Positions 26,344-34,616 of a stretch of DNA of 56,460 nucleotides are shown here, one piece after another (within the stretch, counting starts at the first letter, position 1; each line of letters starts with the position of its first letter). The notes beneath the pieces were generated by a model. The model was not told the DNA's origin and did not search any database. It was given only the letters and a program-made list of their open reading frames with translations. The position numbers and the translations under genes are program-made. The DNA is taken from NCBI GenBank assembly GCA_020854035.1, contig JADZGE010000063.1, positions 1-56,460 of the forward strand. Reading direction: 5' to 3'. This DNA comes from Burkholderiales bacterium. GTDB lineage: Bacteria; Pseudomonadota; Gammaproteobacteria; Burkholderiales; SG8-41.

Positions 26344-26545
26344 AAGGGAGGGAAGGAGAACTGCGCTGCGCGAAGCTCGGTTACCCCATCCCCACCCTAA
26401 CCCTCCCCTTGAAGGGGAGGGAAGTTGCGTTGTGTCCCTCCCTTGAAGGGGAGGGAAGTTGCGTTGTGTCCCTCCCCTGAAGGGGAGGGAAGGGATACAG
26501 CGCTGCGCGAGGCCCGGACGCCCACCCCATCCCCATCCCGACAGG
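26309..26545. repeat. Family B palindrome array downstream of DUF559
   Basis: Palindrome centres lie at 26342, 26411, 26445 and 26479. The last three are a 34-bp tandem (a CCTCCCTTGAAGGGGAGGG core plus AAGTTGCGTTGTGT). The module GCTGCGCGAGGCCCGGACGCC at about 26502-26522 matches, in reverse, the left flank of the arrays at 34.6 and 44.0 kb. The array overlaps the last 35 bp of the DUF559 gene. Confidence 0.85.
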
Positions 26546-26785
26546 CATCAACCTTGCTTGCACCGGCACCCCGGTTGGATTACGTTTGGACGAAGCGGGG
26601 ATGTCGGAGCGATTGGCTCGCATTATCAAGCTCTTGTGTTGTGTCCGCCGTAGTGGAGCTCGCCTCGAATCGCCCGCCGCTCGACGGTTGCGTGCGGCTT
26701 CCGGCGTGATTTCCGCCACGAACGACCGGCCGTTGCATCCCGTCGTTTCAACCGCGCATTTCTCCTGAAAGGCAGCCTTCGCTTC
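26546..26785. other. Intergenic remainder without recognised gene
   Basis: Together with the repeat array before it, this makes a gene-free stretch of about 440 bp (26344-26785). From 26546 on I see no coding pattern, no clear repeat of families A, B or C, and no obvious terminator. Short frames here are not family-like. Confidence 0.6.
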
Positions 26786-27727
26786 GTGTCATCGCCCCCC
26801 ACGGTCTCCGTCGCGATCTGCACCCACAACCGGGCGCGGTATCTCGAACTCGCGCTCGCGAGCCTCGTCGCGCAGAATCCCGGCGCGGGCGAGTTCGAGA
26901 TCGTGGTGATCGACAACGCCTCCACCGACCGCACGCGCGAGGTTGCGGAATCGTTCCTCCCGCGGCTCGCGCGCCTGCGCTACGTTCACGAACCCCGGCT
27001 CGGCCTCTCGCACGCCCGCAACCGCGCGCTCGCGGAGGTGCGCGGTCGCTACATCGCCTACCTCGACGACGACGCCGTCGCGGATCCGGGATGGGTCGAG
27101 GGTATCGCCCGCGTGTTCGCGCAGATCGCACCCGAGCCGGGCTGTGTCGGCGGCGCGATCGAGCCGATCTGGGAGCGGCCGCGGCCCGACTGGCTGCCCG
27201 ACGAACTCGTTCCCTACTTCACGGTGACGCTCTGGCCCGGACGACCGCGATTCTTCAACGGCAACACCGAGTTCGTGTGGGGCGCCAACATGGCTTTCCC
27301 CGTCGCGTTGCTGAAGGAGGCGGGCGGGTTCGACGCGCGGCTCGGCCGCATCGGCGACTCGCTCCTTTCCGGGGAGGAGCTGCTGCTGCAGCGCCAGCTC
27401 GTGCTGCGCGGCCATCGCCTCTACTACGACCCGGCGATCAAGGTGCGCCACCACGTGATCGCGGACCGCGTGAGTCCCGCGTGGCTCTACAAGCGGGCCT
27501 ACGCGCAGGGGCTGTCCGAGGCGGTCATCAACCGCAGGCTCGGCCGCAACGGGATCTTCGCGCGCCTCGCCCGCGCGGCATGGAGCCTCGCGAACCTCGC
27601 CGTCTCGCCGGCCGAGCTTGCGTCGCTCGCGCGGGGCGACGCGCCGGGGACGGACGTCGCGTCGCGCTGCAGTGCGATCGCGCGCCTGGGGCGGGTGAGG
27701 GGTTACCTCTCCGCGATGGCAAATTGA
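26786..27727 (+). CDS. Glycosyltransferase family 2
   Basis: 313 aa GT-A enzyme starting at GTG 26786. The N-terminal VSVAICTHNRARYLELALAS and VVIDNASTDRTREVAE are typical of GT2. The metal/donor motif is AYLDDDAVADPGW. The acceptor half has FVWGANMAFPVALLKEAGGFD and GEELLLQRQLVLRGHRLYYDP. A start slightly downstream is possible because the ribosome site is weak. It should add one sugar to the lipid-linked unit. It is followed 26 bp later by a methyltransferase, probably in the same transcript. Confidence 0.88.
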   Translation: MSSPPTVSVAICTHNRARYLELALASLVAQNPGAGEFEIVVIDNASTDRTREVAESFLPRLARLRYVHEPRLGLSHARNRALAEVRGRYIAYLDDDAVADPGWVEGIARVFAQIAPEPGCVGGAIEPIWERPRPDWLPDELVPYFTVTLWPGRPRFFNGNTEFVWGANMAFPVALLKEAGGFDARLGRIGDSLLSGEELLLQRQLVLRGHRLYYDPAIKVRHHVIADRVSPAWLYKRAYAQGLSEAVINRRLGRNGIFARLARAAWSLANLAVSPAELASLARGDAPGTDVASRCSAIARLGRVRGYLSAMAN

Positions 27728-27753
27728 TCCCGCATGCGCGAACCGGAGCCACG

Positions 27754-28494
27754 ATGACGCCGCAACTGCTCGAACTCGTGAACCAGATCAACGCGCTCGG
27801 CAACGACTGGCACGGCGCCGGCTCGGTCAACCGCCAGGTGCTGCTCGCGATCGCGCGCCATTGCTCGGCGATGGGCGAGCTGCGGCACACGGCGGAAACC
27901 GGGGCGGGCCGCTCCACGCTCCTCTTTTCCCACCTCTCGCGGGATCACGTCGTGTTCGCGGTGGACGCGCGCGGCAGCCTCGCCAAGCCCCGCGAGTCCC
28001 CGCTCCTCAAGCCCGGGCGCGTGACGTTCATCGAGGGCCCGACCCAGAAGACGCTCCCCGCCTACCCGTTCGACCGCGCGTTCCAGGCGGTGCTGATCGA
28101 CGGGCCGCACGCCTACCCGTTTCCGGACATCGAGTACTTCCATTTCTACCCGCACCTCGATCCGGGGGGGCTCCTGATTCTCGACGACACGCAGATCCCG
28201 ACGATCGGCCGCATGTTCGAGATCCTGAAGGCGGACGCGATGTACGAGCTCATCGAAGTGGTGCACACCACGGCGTTCCTCCGGCGAACGGGCGCGCCCA
28301 CGCACAACCCCTATGGGGACGAGTGGCACCGGCAGGGCTACAACCGCCCCTACTACGAAAGCCTTCGCGCGGACGGCAGCCCGATCGAGAGCCGGTTCGG
28401 CCCGTTGTTGCGCCGGCTCTCCGGCGCGGTGCCGCCGGCGTTCAAGGAACGGGTGCCGGAGTTCGTAAAGCGGAAGTTGTGGCGGCGGATGTAG
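27754..28494 (+). CDS. Class I SAM-dependent methyltransferase (Methyltransf_24-like)
   Basis: 246 aa from ATG 27754, with GGAG upstream. SAM motif I is HTAETGAGRSTLLFSHLS and motif II is HVVFAVDARGSLAKPRESP. The later acidic motif AVLIDGPHAYPFPDIEYF and LLILDDTQIPT match the class that includes rhamnosyl and mannosyl O-methyltransferases. The frame is open far upstream through the glycosyltransferase gene, which is only a GC-rich artefact. Probably decorates a sugar of the repeat unit. Confidence 0.82.
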   Translation: MTPQLLELVNQINALGNDWHGAGSVNRQVLLAIARHCSAMGELRHTAETGAGRSTLLFSHLSRDHVVFAVDARGSLAKPRESPLLKPGRVTFIEGPTQKTLPAYPFDRAFQAVLIDGPHAYPFPDIEYFHFYPHLDPGGLLILDDTQIPTIGRMFEILKADAMYELIEVVHTTAFLRRTGAPTHNPYGDEWHRQGYNRPYYESLRADGSPIESRFGPLLRRLSGAVPPAFKERVPEFVKRKLWRRM

Positions 28495-28725
28495 ATTGGT
28501 GCTCGATCCGCAACCTGGGCGCGCTCGCGCCGACGAAGGTATGGGCTCTGCTTTGCCGTGACCAGCACTCGACCGATGTGATCGTACGGTGCGACGTGCT
28601 GATACGCTGCGGGTGTGAGAGGAGAGGTCACGTCGCGTCACGCGCGGCGTGAACCTGGCATCGCCACCCGGTCAACGTTCACGCTGGGTCCCAAGCAACG
28701 TTCGTAGGCTACTCGGATCATTCGT
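28495..28725. other. Left junction of low-GC island; no gene seen
   Basis: A 231-bp gap that changes from GC-rich (28495-28640) to clearly lower GC, matching the following genes. No repeats of families A, B or C occur here, unlike most gaps in this section. I found no integrase site, tRNA end or clear direct repeat matching the right junction near 32.86 kb. Confidence 0.5.
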
Positions 28726-30261
28726 ATGTGTGGAATTCTTTTCCTTGAACAGCGGGATCCCGGACAGATAAGCGAAGACCGTTTTCGCGCTGCGTTGAAC
28801 CGACAGCGCTGGCGGGGCCCAGATGCGCAGCGTGTGTTCCTGGAGCACGAGGGACGAATGATGTTGGGCCATAACAGGCTCTCCATACTCGACCCCACTC
28901 CGCGCGCCGACCAACCAATGCTCTCCCAGAATGGGCGGTTCGTGATTACCTACAACGGAGAGGTGTACAACCACGTCAAGTTGAGGGAGAAACTCGGCGG
29001 GGAGTTCCGAACCGGTTCAGACACCGAGACTATTCTCGAAGGGTACACGCGTTACGGTGAGAAAATATTCGAGATGCTGGACGGCATGTTTGCCATGGTG
29101 ATTCTGGATCGGACAACCGGGCATTGGGTTGCTGTGCGCGATCCGTTAGGAATCAAGCCTCTCCATATTTCCCGATCGGCAAGCAGTGTCGTCATTGGTT
29201 CGGAGCCTGCGGTCATCGCCGATCTCGTGGGAGCGACGCCGTGCGCCGAGGCCGTTGCCGAGTGGAAGATAATTCGCCGACCAGTGCCCGGGAAGTCGTT
29301 TTTCTCGGGAATTGATGAGATCATGCCAGGGACTCTTTGGAGGTCTGACGGAAGGTCTATGCGGTACTGGACACTGAAGCCCCTTGAGGAGCCGTTTAGT
29401 CAGGAAGTCTTTGAAGCTCGTTTGACCAATTCGATCAAGGAGCATGAACTGAGCGACGTAAGTAACAACGCGCTCCTGAGCGGAGGCCTCGATAGTGCCG
29501 TGATCACGGCACTGTCGTCTGTGGAGAGGGTCTATACCGTGGGACTGCCGGAAAACAACGAATTCGATGGCGCATTGGATACCGCTCGGTTCCTGCAGCG
29601 CCAACTTGTCCGCGTTGAAGTCAGTCCCGACGAATTGCACCAACTCTGGACTGAATTAACGCGCCTTCGCGGGGAACCACTTGGCCTGCCGAATGAAGGA
29701 TTGATCTATTCGGTTTGCAAGAGTATGGAGCCTTTGGAGAAGGTCGTGTTAACGGGAGAAGGAGCCGACGAGTTGCTCTTTGGCTACGATCGAATCTTTC
29801 GCTGGGCTGAGAAGAACGCGTGGTCGGGAATGGAGGATTTCTTGATCCGCTATGGCTATTCGGAGCACCCTCGTCCGACGGAGAGGTTGCTCGACTACAT
29901 CGACGACCTCCGGTACGGCAAGACCCTTACGGAGTTCCTGGAGGATTTCTTCCTGCATCTCCACCTTCCAGGGCTCCTGCGCCGGATGGATTTTGCGTCC
30001 ATGGCTGCGTCAAAGGAAGCGCGCGTCCCCTTTGTTTCATGTGCGATGATCTCTTACATGTATCGACGGCCCTTGCAGCTTAGAATCGTCGGGCACGAAT
30101 CGAAACTACCGCTCAGGCTGCTTGCGAGGCGACTGGGCCTTGCGGGGGCGCTGGCCCGGCAAAAAATTGGCTTCAGCGCGACGACGACGAGTACAGGTGA
30201 TCGATATCAGGAGTATGCGCATTTCCAGAACACAGTCCTGGAGGCACTAGGATGGCAATAG
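28726..30261 (+). CDS. Asparagine synthetase B-like amidotransferase (third copy, low-GC island)
   Basis: 511 aa, shorter than the other copies. MCGI gives Cys2 as glutaminase nucleophile, then NRLSILDPTPRADQP and TYNGEVYNHVKLREK. The synthetase PP-loop is SGGLDS (252-257), followed by LTGEGADELLFGYDR. Codon use is less GC-biased than in neighbours outside 28.7-32.8 kb, which suggests transfer. It overlaps the next gene by 10 bp, so it is coupled with the cytidylyltransferase-like gene. Its substrate may be a carboxylate on the glycerol-phosphate-modified glycan; that is inference. Confidence 0.87.
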   Translation: MCGILFLEQRDPGQISEDRFRAALNRQRWRGPDAQRVFLEHEGRMMLGHNRLSILDPTPRADQPMLSQNGRFVITYNGEVYNHVKLREKLGGEFRTGSDTETILEGYTRYGEKIFEMLDGMFAMVILDRTTGHWVAVRDPLGIKPLHISRSASSVVIGSEPAVIADLVGATPCAEAVAEWKIIRRPVPGKSFFSGIDEIMPGTLWRSDGRSMRYWTLKPLEEPFSQEVFEARLTNSIKEHELSDVSNNALLSGGLDSAVITALSSVERVYTVGLPENNEFDGALDTARFLQRQLVRVEVSPDELHQLWTELTRLRGEPLGLPNEGLIYSVCKSMEPLEKVVLTGEGADELLFGYDRIFRWAEKNAWSGMEDFLIRYGYSEHPRPTERLLDYIDDLRYGKTLTEFLEDFFLHLHLPGLLRRMDFASMAASKEARVPFVSCAMISYMYRRPLQLRIVGHESKLPLRLLARRLGLAGALARQKIGFSATTTSTGDRYQEYAHFQNTVLEALGWQ

Positions 30262-30680
30262 GCACGATTGGTTACACAACCGGCGTATTCGATCTGTTTC
30301 ACATCGGGCATGTAAACGTTCTGCGAAACGCCAAGTCCTTGTGCGACCGGCTTATCGTGGGAGTAACCACCGATGAGTTGGTCTCCTACAAGTGCAAGAG
30401 AGCAGTCATTCCGTTTGATGAGCGAATCGAGATCGTTCGGGCGTGCCGATACGTGGATTTGGCGGTGCCGCAAACAAACATGAATAAGCGTGAGGCCTAT
30501 GATCGGTACAAATTCGATGTCATGTTTGTCGGGGATGATTGGTTCAAGACAGAGAAATGGGAAGAGTTCGAGAGGGAATTCAGGGAAACTCTGGGCGTAA
30601 GAATCGTTTATTTTCCGTACACGGCCACGACATCTTCAACGCTCATCAATACCACTCTGGAACGACTCAGGTCTGCCTGA
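30252..30680 (+). CDS. Cytidylyltransferase-like protein (TagD/glycerol-3-phosphate cytidylyltransferase type)
   Basis: 142 aa, full length for this small nucleotidyltransferase family. The signature is TTGVFDLFHIGHVNVLRNAK, with HIGH at 17-20, and the C-terminal TTSSTLINTTLERL stands where TagD has its RTxGISTT motif. It would make a CDP-linked polyol phosphate such as CDP-glycerol. It overlaps the preceding amidotransferase gene by 10 bp and is followed by a CDP-glycerol-type glycerophosphotransferase gene, a functional pair. A related activity (for example CDP-ethanolamine type) is possible. Confidence 0.85.
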   Translation: MAIGTIGYTTGVFDLFHIGHVNVLRNAKSLCDRLIVGVTTDELVSYKCKRAVIPFDERIEIVRACRYVDLAVPQTNMNKREAYDRYKFDVMFVGDDWFKTEKWEEFEREFRETLGVRIVYFPYTATTSSTLINTTLERLRSA

Positions 30681-30785
30681 ACAGCGCCATGGTGGCGCGT
30701 ACCGAGTGGTCATGGGACCTTGGCGCATGGCCTGTCGAAGCGACCCCTGAAATACGGCCGACGGCCACGCTATGGAAGCCTTGAT

Positions 30786-32030
30786 ATGTTGAACGGCAGG
30801 CGCTATTTCACCGCTATGCTGAAATCCGCGAAGCTTGCCGCGGAATGGTTATTGTACTGGGCGTCTGGTTGGGTGCCAAAGACGAAGGGGCTTTGGGTTT
30901 TTGGCTCCTGGCACCATTCGTTTTCGGAGAATTCGAAATACCTGTTTCTTTACGTTGCTAGCCATCGTAAGGACATACGGGCAGTCTGGATTACCCGATC
31001 GCCAGACGTGGTGAAACAACTCAATGCACGGGGTTACGAGGCGAAGCTGGCCAACAGCTTCGCGGGATTACTGGCATGTCTCAGGGCGAGTATCTATTTC
31101 TTTGTGTGGACCTCCAACGATATCAACTTTTTTACGAGCCGGGGGGCGGTGCGCGTCAATCTTTGGCACGGCTCGCCAATCAAGAGAATAAATTGGGACA
31201 TACAGCACGGACCCCTGGCACGGATTTATCACCATCCATCCTGGATGGAGAGCTGGGTGCGGTATCCCGACATGCTCCAGAAGGCGACTTACGTGCTGGC
31301 GCGATCGAACTACGAGATCGACTATTGCCTGGCATCCGCTTTCCGGTTGCCGAAGGAGCAATGCTTGAATCTTGGGCATCCGAGATTGGATGCGCTCTTG
31401 TCCAGCCGCGAAGAAGTCATCCGGCTGACTGAGGCGTTGTGTGACGACCGGACGGAATCCCTCGTGAAGCACTTTCTTGCTTTTCGGCATGTCGTCCTCT
31501 ACATGCCCACGTGGCGAGAGGCGCATCCCGATTTCCTGCCGGCCACCGGCTTGGACCCAGACCGTATTCACGCACTTTGCGCTGACACCGACACCCTATT
31601 TGCGATAAAACTTCACCCGAATTCTCCGGTCAGCGCGTTCGAGCGTGTTGCACAAAAATCGAATCGGATCTGCCTCATACGGGGAACCGTAGATCCGTAT
31701 CCCCTCATGGCCTTGACGAATGTCCTTGTGACGGACTACTCATCCGTGCTGATGGAATTCATCCTCACCGGACGGCCGATGATCTTGTTTCCGTTCGACT
31801 TGCAGGAATACACATCAGATAGCAGATCGTTCTACTTTGATTATCAAACAGTCGCCTTCGGGCCGATCGCACGAACTGCAGACCAATTGATGACGCACTT
31901 GGAGCGAGCCCTGCATGGAAGGTTGCCGGCCGGCTACTCCAACGCGGACGTTGCACGGTTTGATTCGCATCGCGACCGCGGTGCGGCGGGAAGAATCGCA
32001 AATCACTTCTTGCCGCGAATTCACCCCTAG
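30786..32030 (+). CDS. CDP-glycerol glycerophosphotransferase family protein (TagB/TagF-like)
   Basis: 414 aa from ATG 30786, chosen because GGAAG lies at suitable distance; the frame is open to 30720. Family motifs are LWVFGSWHHSFSENSKYL, NLWHGSPIKRINWD (active-site His), YMPTWREAHPDF, IKLHPNSP and VTDYSSVLMEFILTGRP. Such enzymes transfer glycerol-phosphate (or ribitol-phosphate) from the CDP form, classically to teichoic acids. In Gram-negative bacteria they modify capsules and O-antigens. The N-terminal hydrophobic part suggests membrane association. It pairs with the cytidylyltransferase-like gene upstream and shares the lower GC content. Confidence 0.88.
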   Translation: MLNGRRYFTAMLKSAKLAAEWLLYWASGWVPKTKGLWVFGSWHHSFSENSKYLFLYVASHRKDIRAVWITRSPDVVKQLNARGYEAKLANSFAGLLACLRASIYFFVWTSNDINFFTSRGAVRVNLWHGSPIKRINWDIQHGPLARIYHHPSWMESWVRYPDMLQKATYVLARSNYEIDYCLASAFRLPKEQCLNLGHPRLDALLSSREEVIRLTEALCDDRTESLVKHFLAFRHVVLYMPTWREAHPDFLPATGLDPDRIHALCADTDTLFAIKLHPNSPVSAFERVAQKSNRICLIRGTVDPYPLMALTNVLVTDYSSVLMEFILTGRPMILFPFDLQEYTSDSRSFYFDYQTVAFGPIARTADQLMTHLERALHGRLPAGYSNADVARFDSHRDRGAAGRIANHFLPRIHP

Positions 32031-32055
32031 AGCGCACTTCCGAGGCTAGGAGATA

Positions 32056-32775
32056 ATGCGAGACATGCTTACGAGGATTCCAGGTGCCCGGCGGATGGTG
32101 TACCTGGTTCGATATCTGTTACGAGGGCGCAGGCCCGACGGTGGCGACAAACCTGAAGGCGCAGAAGGGATCGCGTCAATGGGGCATCGTCAGTATGTTG
32201 GCGGAAACTGGGAGGCGATGCAGGAACTACAATTCAAATTCCTTCTGTCGAGAGGGCTTCAGGCCCAGCATACGTTCTGGGACATCGCGTGTGGATCTCT
32301 TCGCGCTGGTGTGCCCCTGATAAAGTACCTCAACGAAGGAAATTACCATGGCATTGACCGGTACCAAGCGCTCCTTGACTTGGGCGTCGAGAAGGAGTTG
32401 GGCAGGGCCGTCTTTGAATCGAAGCGCCCGGACCTGGTTGCGTCCGAGGAGTTCGAGTTCGAAAAGTTTAGTTCACCCGCACCGGATTTTGCGCTCGCGC
32501 AGTCGCTATTCACGCACTTGCCTGATTCGTTGATTTCCCTGTGCTTGAGGAATTTGCGGAAGTTCTCCAAGGCCGAGACACAGTTTTTCGCCTCTTTCTT
32601 TGTCGTTGACACCCCTGGATGGAATCCCAGCTACTCTCATGATCATGGCGCGTATCTTTATAGCGTAAAGCAGATGGAGCGATTTGCCGCGGTGGCGGGG
32701 TGGAATTCGGATTACATTGGACAGTGGAATCACCCAAATCGCAATCAAGTCATGATCAGGTTCACGCCTCGATAG
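32056..32775 (+). CDS. SAM-dependent methyltransferase, low-GC island
   Basis: 239 aa. The SAM site is FWDIACGSLRAGVPLIKYL, followed by YHGIDRYQALLDLGVEKEL and the DFALAQSLFTHLPD region where class I enzymes place motif II. The C-terminus has YLYSVKQMERFAAVAGW. It lies 25 bp after the glycerophosphotransferase gene and has the same less GC-rich composition, so it closes the acquired module. It probably methylates a sugar or polyol. Acceptor unknown. Confidence 0.78.
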   Translation: MRDMLTRIPGARRMVYLVRYLLRGRRPDGGDKPEGAEGIASMGHRQYVGGNWEAMQELQFKFLLSRGLQAQHTFWDIACGSLRAGVPLIKYLNEGNYHGIDRYQALLDLGVEKELGRAVFESKRPDLVASEEFEFEKFSSPAPDFALAQSLFTHLPDSLISLCLRNLRKFSKAETQFFASFFVVDTPGWNPSYSHDHGAYLYSVKQMERFAAVAGWNSDYIGQWNHPNRNQVMIRFTPR

Positions 32776-32863
32776 GGATGTGCAGGTGTAAACGTCCAGT
32801 AGTATGGGCGGCTTTGGCTTGCGCAGGTTCGGAGGCAGGTGGCACATCATTGGTGTGTCTTGC

Positions 32864-33103
32864 GACCCTCGCCCGCTCGTCTATCACCACCACCGGCGGC
32901 AGCAACCGGAAGAGGTCGCGCGCCTCATGGAGGGCTACGACTTCGGCCGGGGCGCGTACTACGCGAAGGGGTTGTTCGCCCGGCGGAGCTGGTCGATCTT
33001 TCTGTGGCCGGTGATCCGGCATGCGCTCGCGAATCTTTCGCTCGGGGAGTTCGGCGCGATGAAGCGCGAGTGGCTCGGCGCGTGGAGATATTTCCGGCGT
33101 TAG
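32864..33103 (+). pseudogene. C-terminal remnant of a glycosyltransferase family 2 gene
   Basis: About 79 codons in frame, from DPRPLVYHHH to EWLGAWRYFRR. They match position by position the C-terminus of the intact GT2 gene at 38445 (DPRPAVYHHHGRSRAEEVRR..., YDVGRGAYFAKAL, ..., LYGAWKYLHG). The GT-A catalytic half is absent and the sequence just upstream is from the low-GC island. The island therefore replaced or cut off the 5' part of a resident GT2 gene. A short ORF could start at 32804, but its first 20 codons have no family resemblance. Confidence 0.8.
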
Positions 33104-33320
33104 GCGAGTCGGATCGCCTGGCGTTCGGCCTTCGACACGGCTCCGGACGAACGGGCTTTCCCGGCGGCGGGCATCAAGTTTGCTTACCTGCGGACGCTAA
33201 TTGACGAGCGGCATCGCGCGCGGGGGCGTTCGTGACAAATGTATTCAAGTATTCAAGAGGTTGCGTTATCATCCGCGGGCCGGTAACGCGACGATTCCGC
33301 CGGCCGCTGGCGACGAATCG
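33104..33320. other. Intergenic region after the glycosyltransferase remnant
   Basis: A 217-bp gap with a short direct repeat TATTCAAG (two adjacent copies near 33242-33257) and a local AT-rich patch that could hold a promoter for the next glycosyltransferase. I cannot assign a good -35/-10 pair. No family A, B or C repeat is present. Confidence 0.4.
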
Positions 33321-34565
33321 GTGAATCCGTTGAAAATCCTCTACCTGTGCCACCGGTTTCCGTTCCCGCCGAAGCGCGGCGGGAAGATCCGGCCGTTCAA
33401 CATGATCCGGCACCTGACGCGATCGGGGCACAAAGTCACGGTCGCTTCCATCGCGCGGTCCGGCGCGGAGGCCGAGGAGGGCAGGGGCATCGCCCAGCAC
33501 TGCGAGCGCTTCGAGATGGCAGTGGTGAACGACGCGGTGCAGGCGGCGCGCATGGTCCTGCGGCTGCCGACGCTCGTGCCTTCTTCCTTCGGGTTCTTCC
33601 ATTCGCGCTCGCTCGCCTCCCGCGTGCGCTCGCTCCTCGCCGCCGAGCGCTACGACCTCGTCTTCGTGCACTGCTCGTCGGTCGCGCCGTACGTGGCCGG
33701 CGTCGCGGGCGTGCCGAAGATCCTCGATTTCGGCGACATGGATTCGCAGAAGTGGCGGGAGTACTCGCGCTACAAGCCCTTTCCCCTGTCGGCGGGCTAC
33801 TGGCTGGAGGGCGTCAAGCTCGAACGCGTGGAGCGGAACCTCGCGCGCCGCTTCGATCTCTGCACCGCCACCACGCGCGCCGAATGGGAGACGCTGGAAG
33901 GCTACGCCACGGGAGTGGCGACGGACTGGTTTCCGAACGGCGTGGACAGCGCCTACTTCGCGCCGGCGGAAGATCCGCACGACCCCGACACCATCTCCTT
34001 CGTCGGGCGGATGGACTACTACCCCAACCAGGAGTGCATGTTCGAATTCTGCGGGAAGGTCCTGCCCGCGATCCGGGCACGGCGGCCGAAGGCGCGGCTC
34101 GTGATTGTCGGGGCCGAGCCCCCGCCGGCGATCTGGAAGCTCGCGGAGCGCCCGGGCGTCACGGTGACGGGCTCGGTGCCGGACGTGCGGCCCTATCTCC
34201 ACCGCTCCGCGGCCATGGTCGCGCCGCTCAACATCGCGCGCGGCACGCAGAACAAGATACTGGAGGCGATGGCGGCGGGCGTGCCGGTCGTGACGACGCG
34301 CGTCGCCGCGGGCGGCGTGGACGCGGTCGCGGGCGAACACCTGCTGGTCGCGGACACGCCGCAGGAGCAGGCGGCGGCTGCGCTGCGGGTCATGGACGAT
34401 GCGGCCGAGCGGGCGCGGCTGGCGGCGGCGGGACGCGCGCGCATGCTCTCGCACCACGACTGGGCGAATTCGATGCGGCGGCTCGACCGGGTCATAGAGC
34501 GGTGCCTTGCGGACTACGCGAAGCGGCCGGCGCCGGAAGCGGAAGCGGGAAGGGCAGCGGCTTGA
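33321..34565 (+). CDS. Glycosyltransferase family 4, PEP-CTERM/EpsH1-associated (TIGR03087-like)
   Basis: 414 aa from GTG 33321; the frame is open to 33201 but the family begins at LKILYLCHRFPFPPKRGGKIR. The donor domain has FVGRMDYYPNQECMFEFC, VTGSVPDVRPYLHRSAAMVAPL and RGTQNKILEAMAAGVPVVTT. A TTG nine bases further in is an alternative start. It is one of the standard exosortase A-locus sugar transferases. A more distant relative lies at 40267. The next gap carries a mixed repeat array. Confidence 0.9.
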   Translation: MNPLKILYLCHRFPFPPKRGGKIRPFNMIRHLTRSGHKVTVASIARSGAEAEEGRGIAQHCERFEMAVVNDAVQAARMVLRLPTLVPSSFGFFHSRSLASRVRSLLAAERYDLVFVHCSSVAPYVAGVAGVPKILDFGDMDSQKWREYSRYKPFPLSAGYWLEGVKLERVERNLARRFDLCTATTRAEWETLEGYATGVATDWFPNGVDSAYFAPAEDPHDPDTISFVGRMDYYPNQECMFEFCGKVLPAIRARRPKARLVIVGAEPPPAIWKLAERPGVTVTGSVPDVRPYLHRSAAMVAPLNIARGTQNKILEAMAAGVPVVTTRVAAGGVDAVAGEHLLVADTPQEQAAAALRVMDDAAERARLAAAGRARMLSHHDWANSMRRLDRVIERCLADYAKRPAPEAEAGRAAA

Positions 34566-34577
34566 CGTGGGAAATTA

Positions 34578-34608
34578 TTTCACGCAAAGCACGCAAGTAT
34601 CGCAAAGA
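34578..34608. repeat. Family A left arm, orphan
   Basis: TTTCACGCAAAG followed by CACGCAAG and ATCGCAAAG units. No A right arm follows within the gap; a family B array begins 9 bp later. This is the second place where an A left arm abuts B units, the other being 24.57 kb. Confidence 0.6.
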
Positions 34609-34616
34609 AGGGATAC

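Noticed and set aside
26546..26785. Another repeat or RNA gene in the gap before the GT2 gene
   Set aside because: A GGTTGGATTACG string recalls a common intergenic motif, but no second arm or repeat copy is present in the window.
28640..32863. Insertion sequence or integrative element carrying the low-GC island
   Set aside because: No transposase, integrase, terminal inverted repeat or clear target duplication was found at either junction. Homologous replacement fits better.
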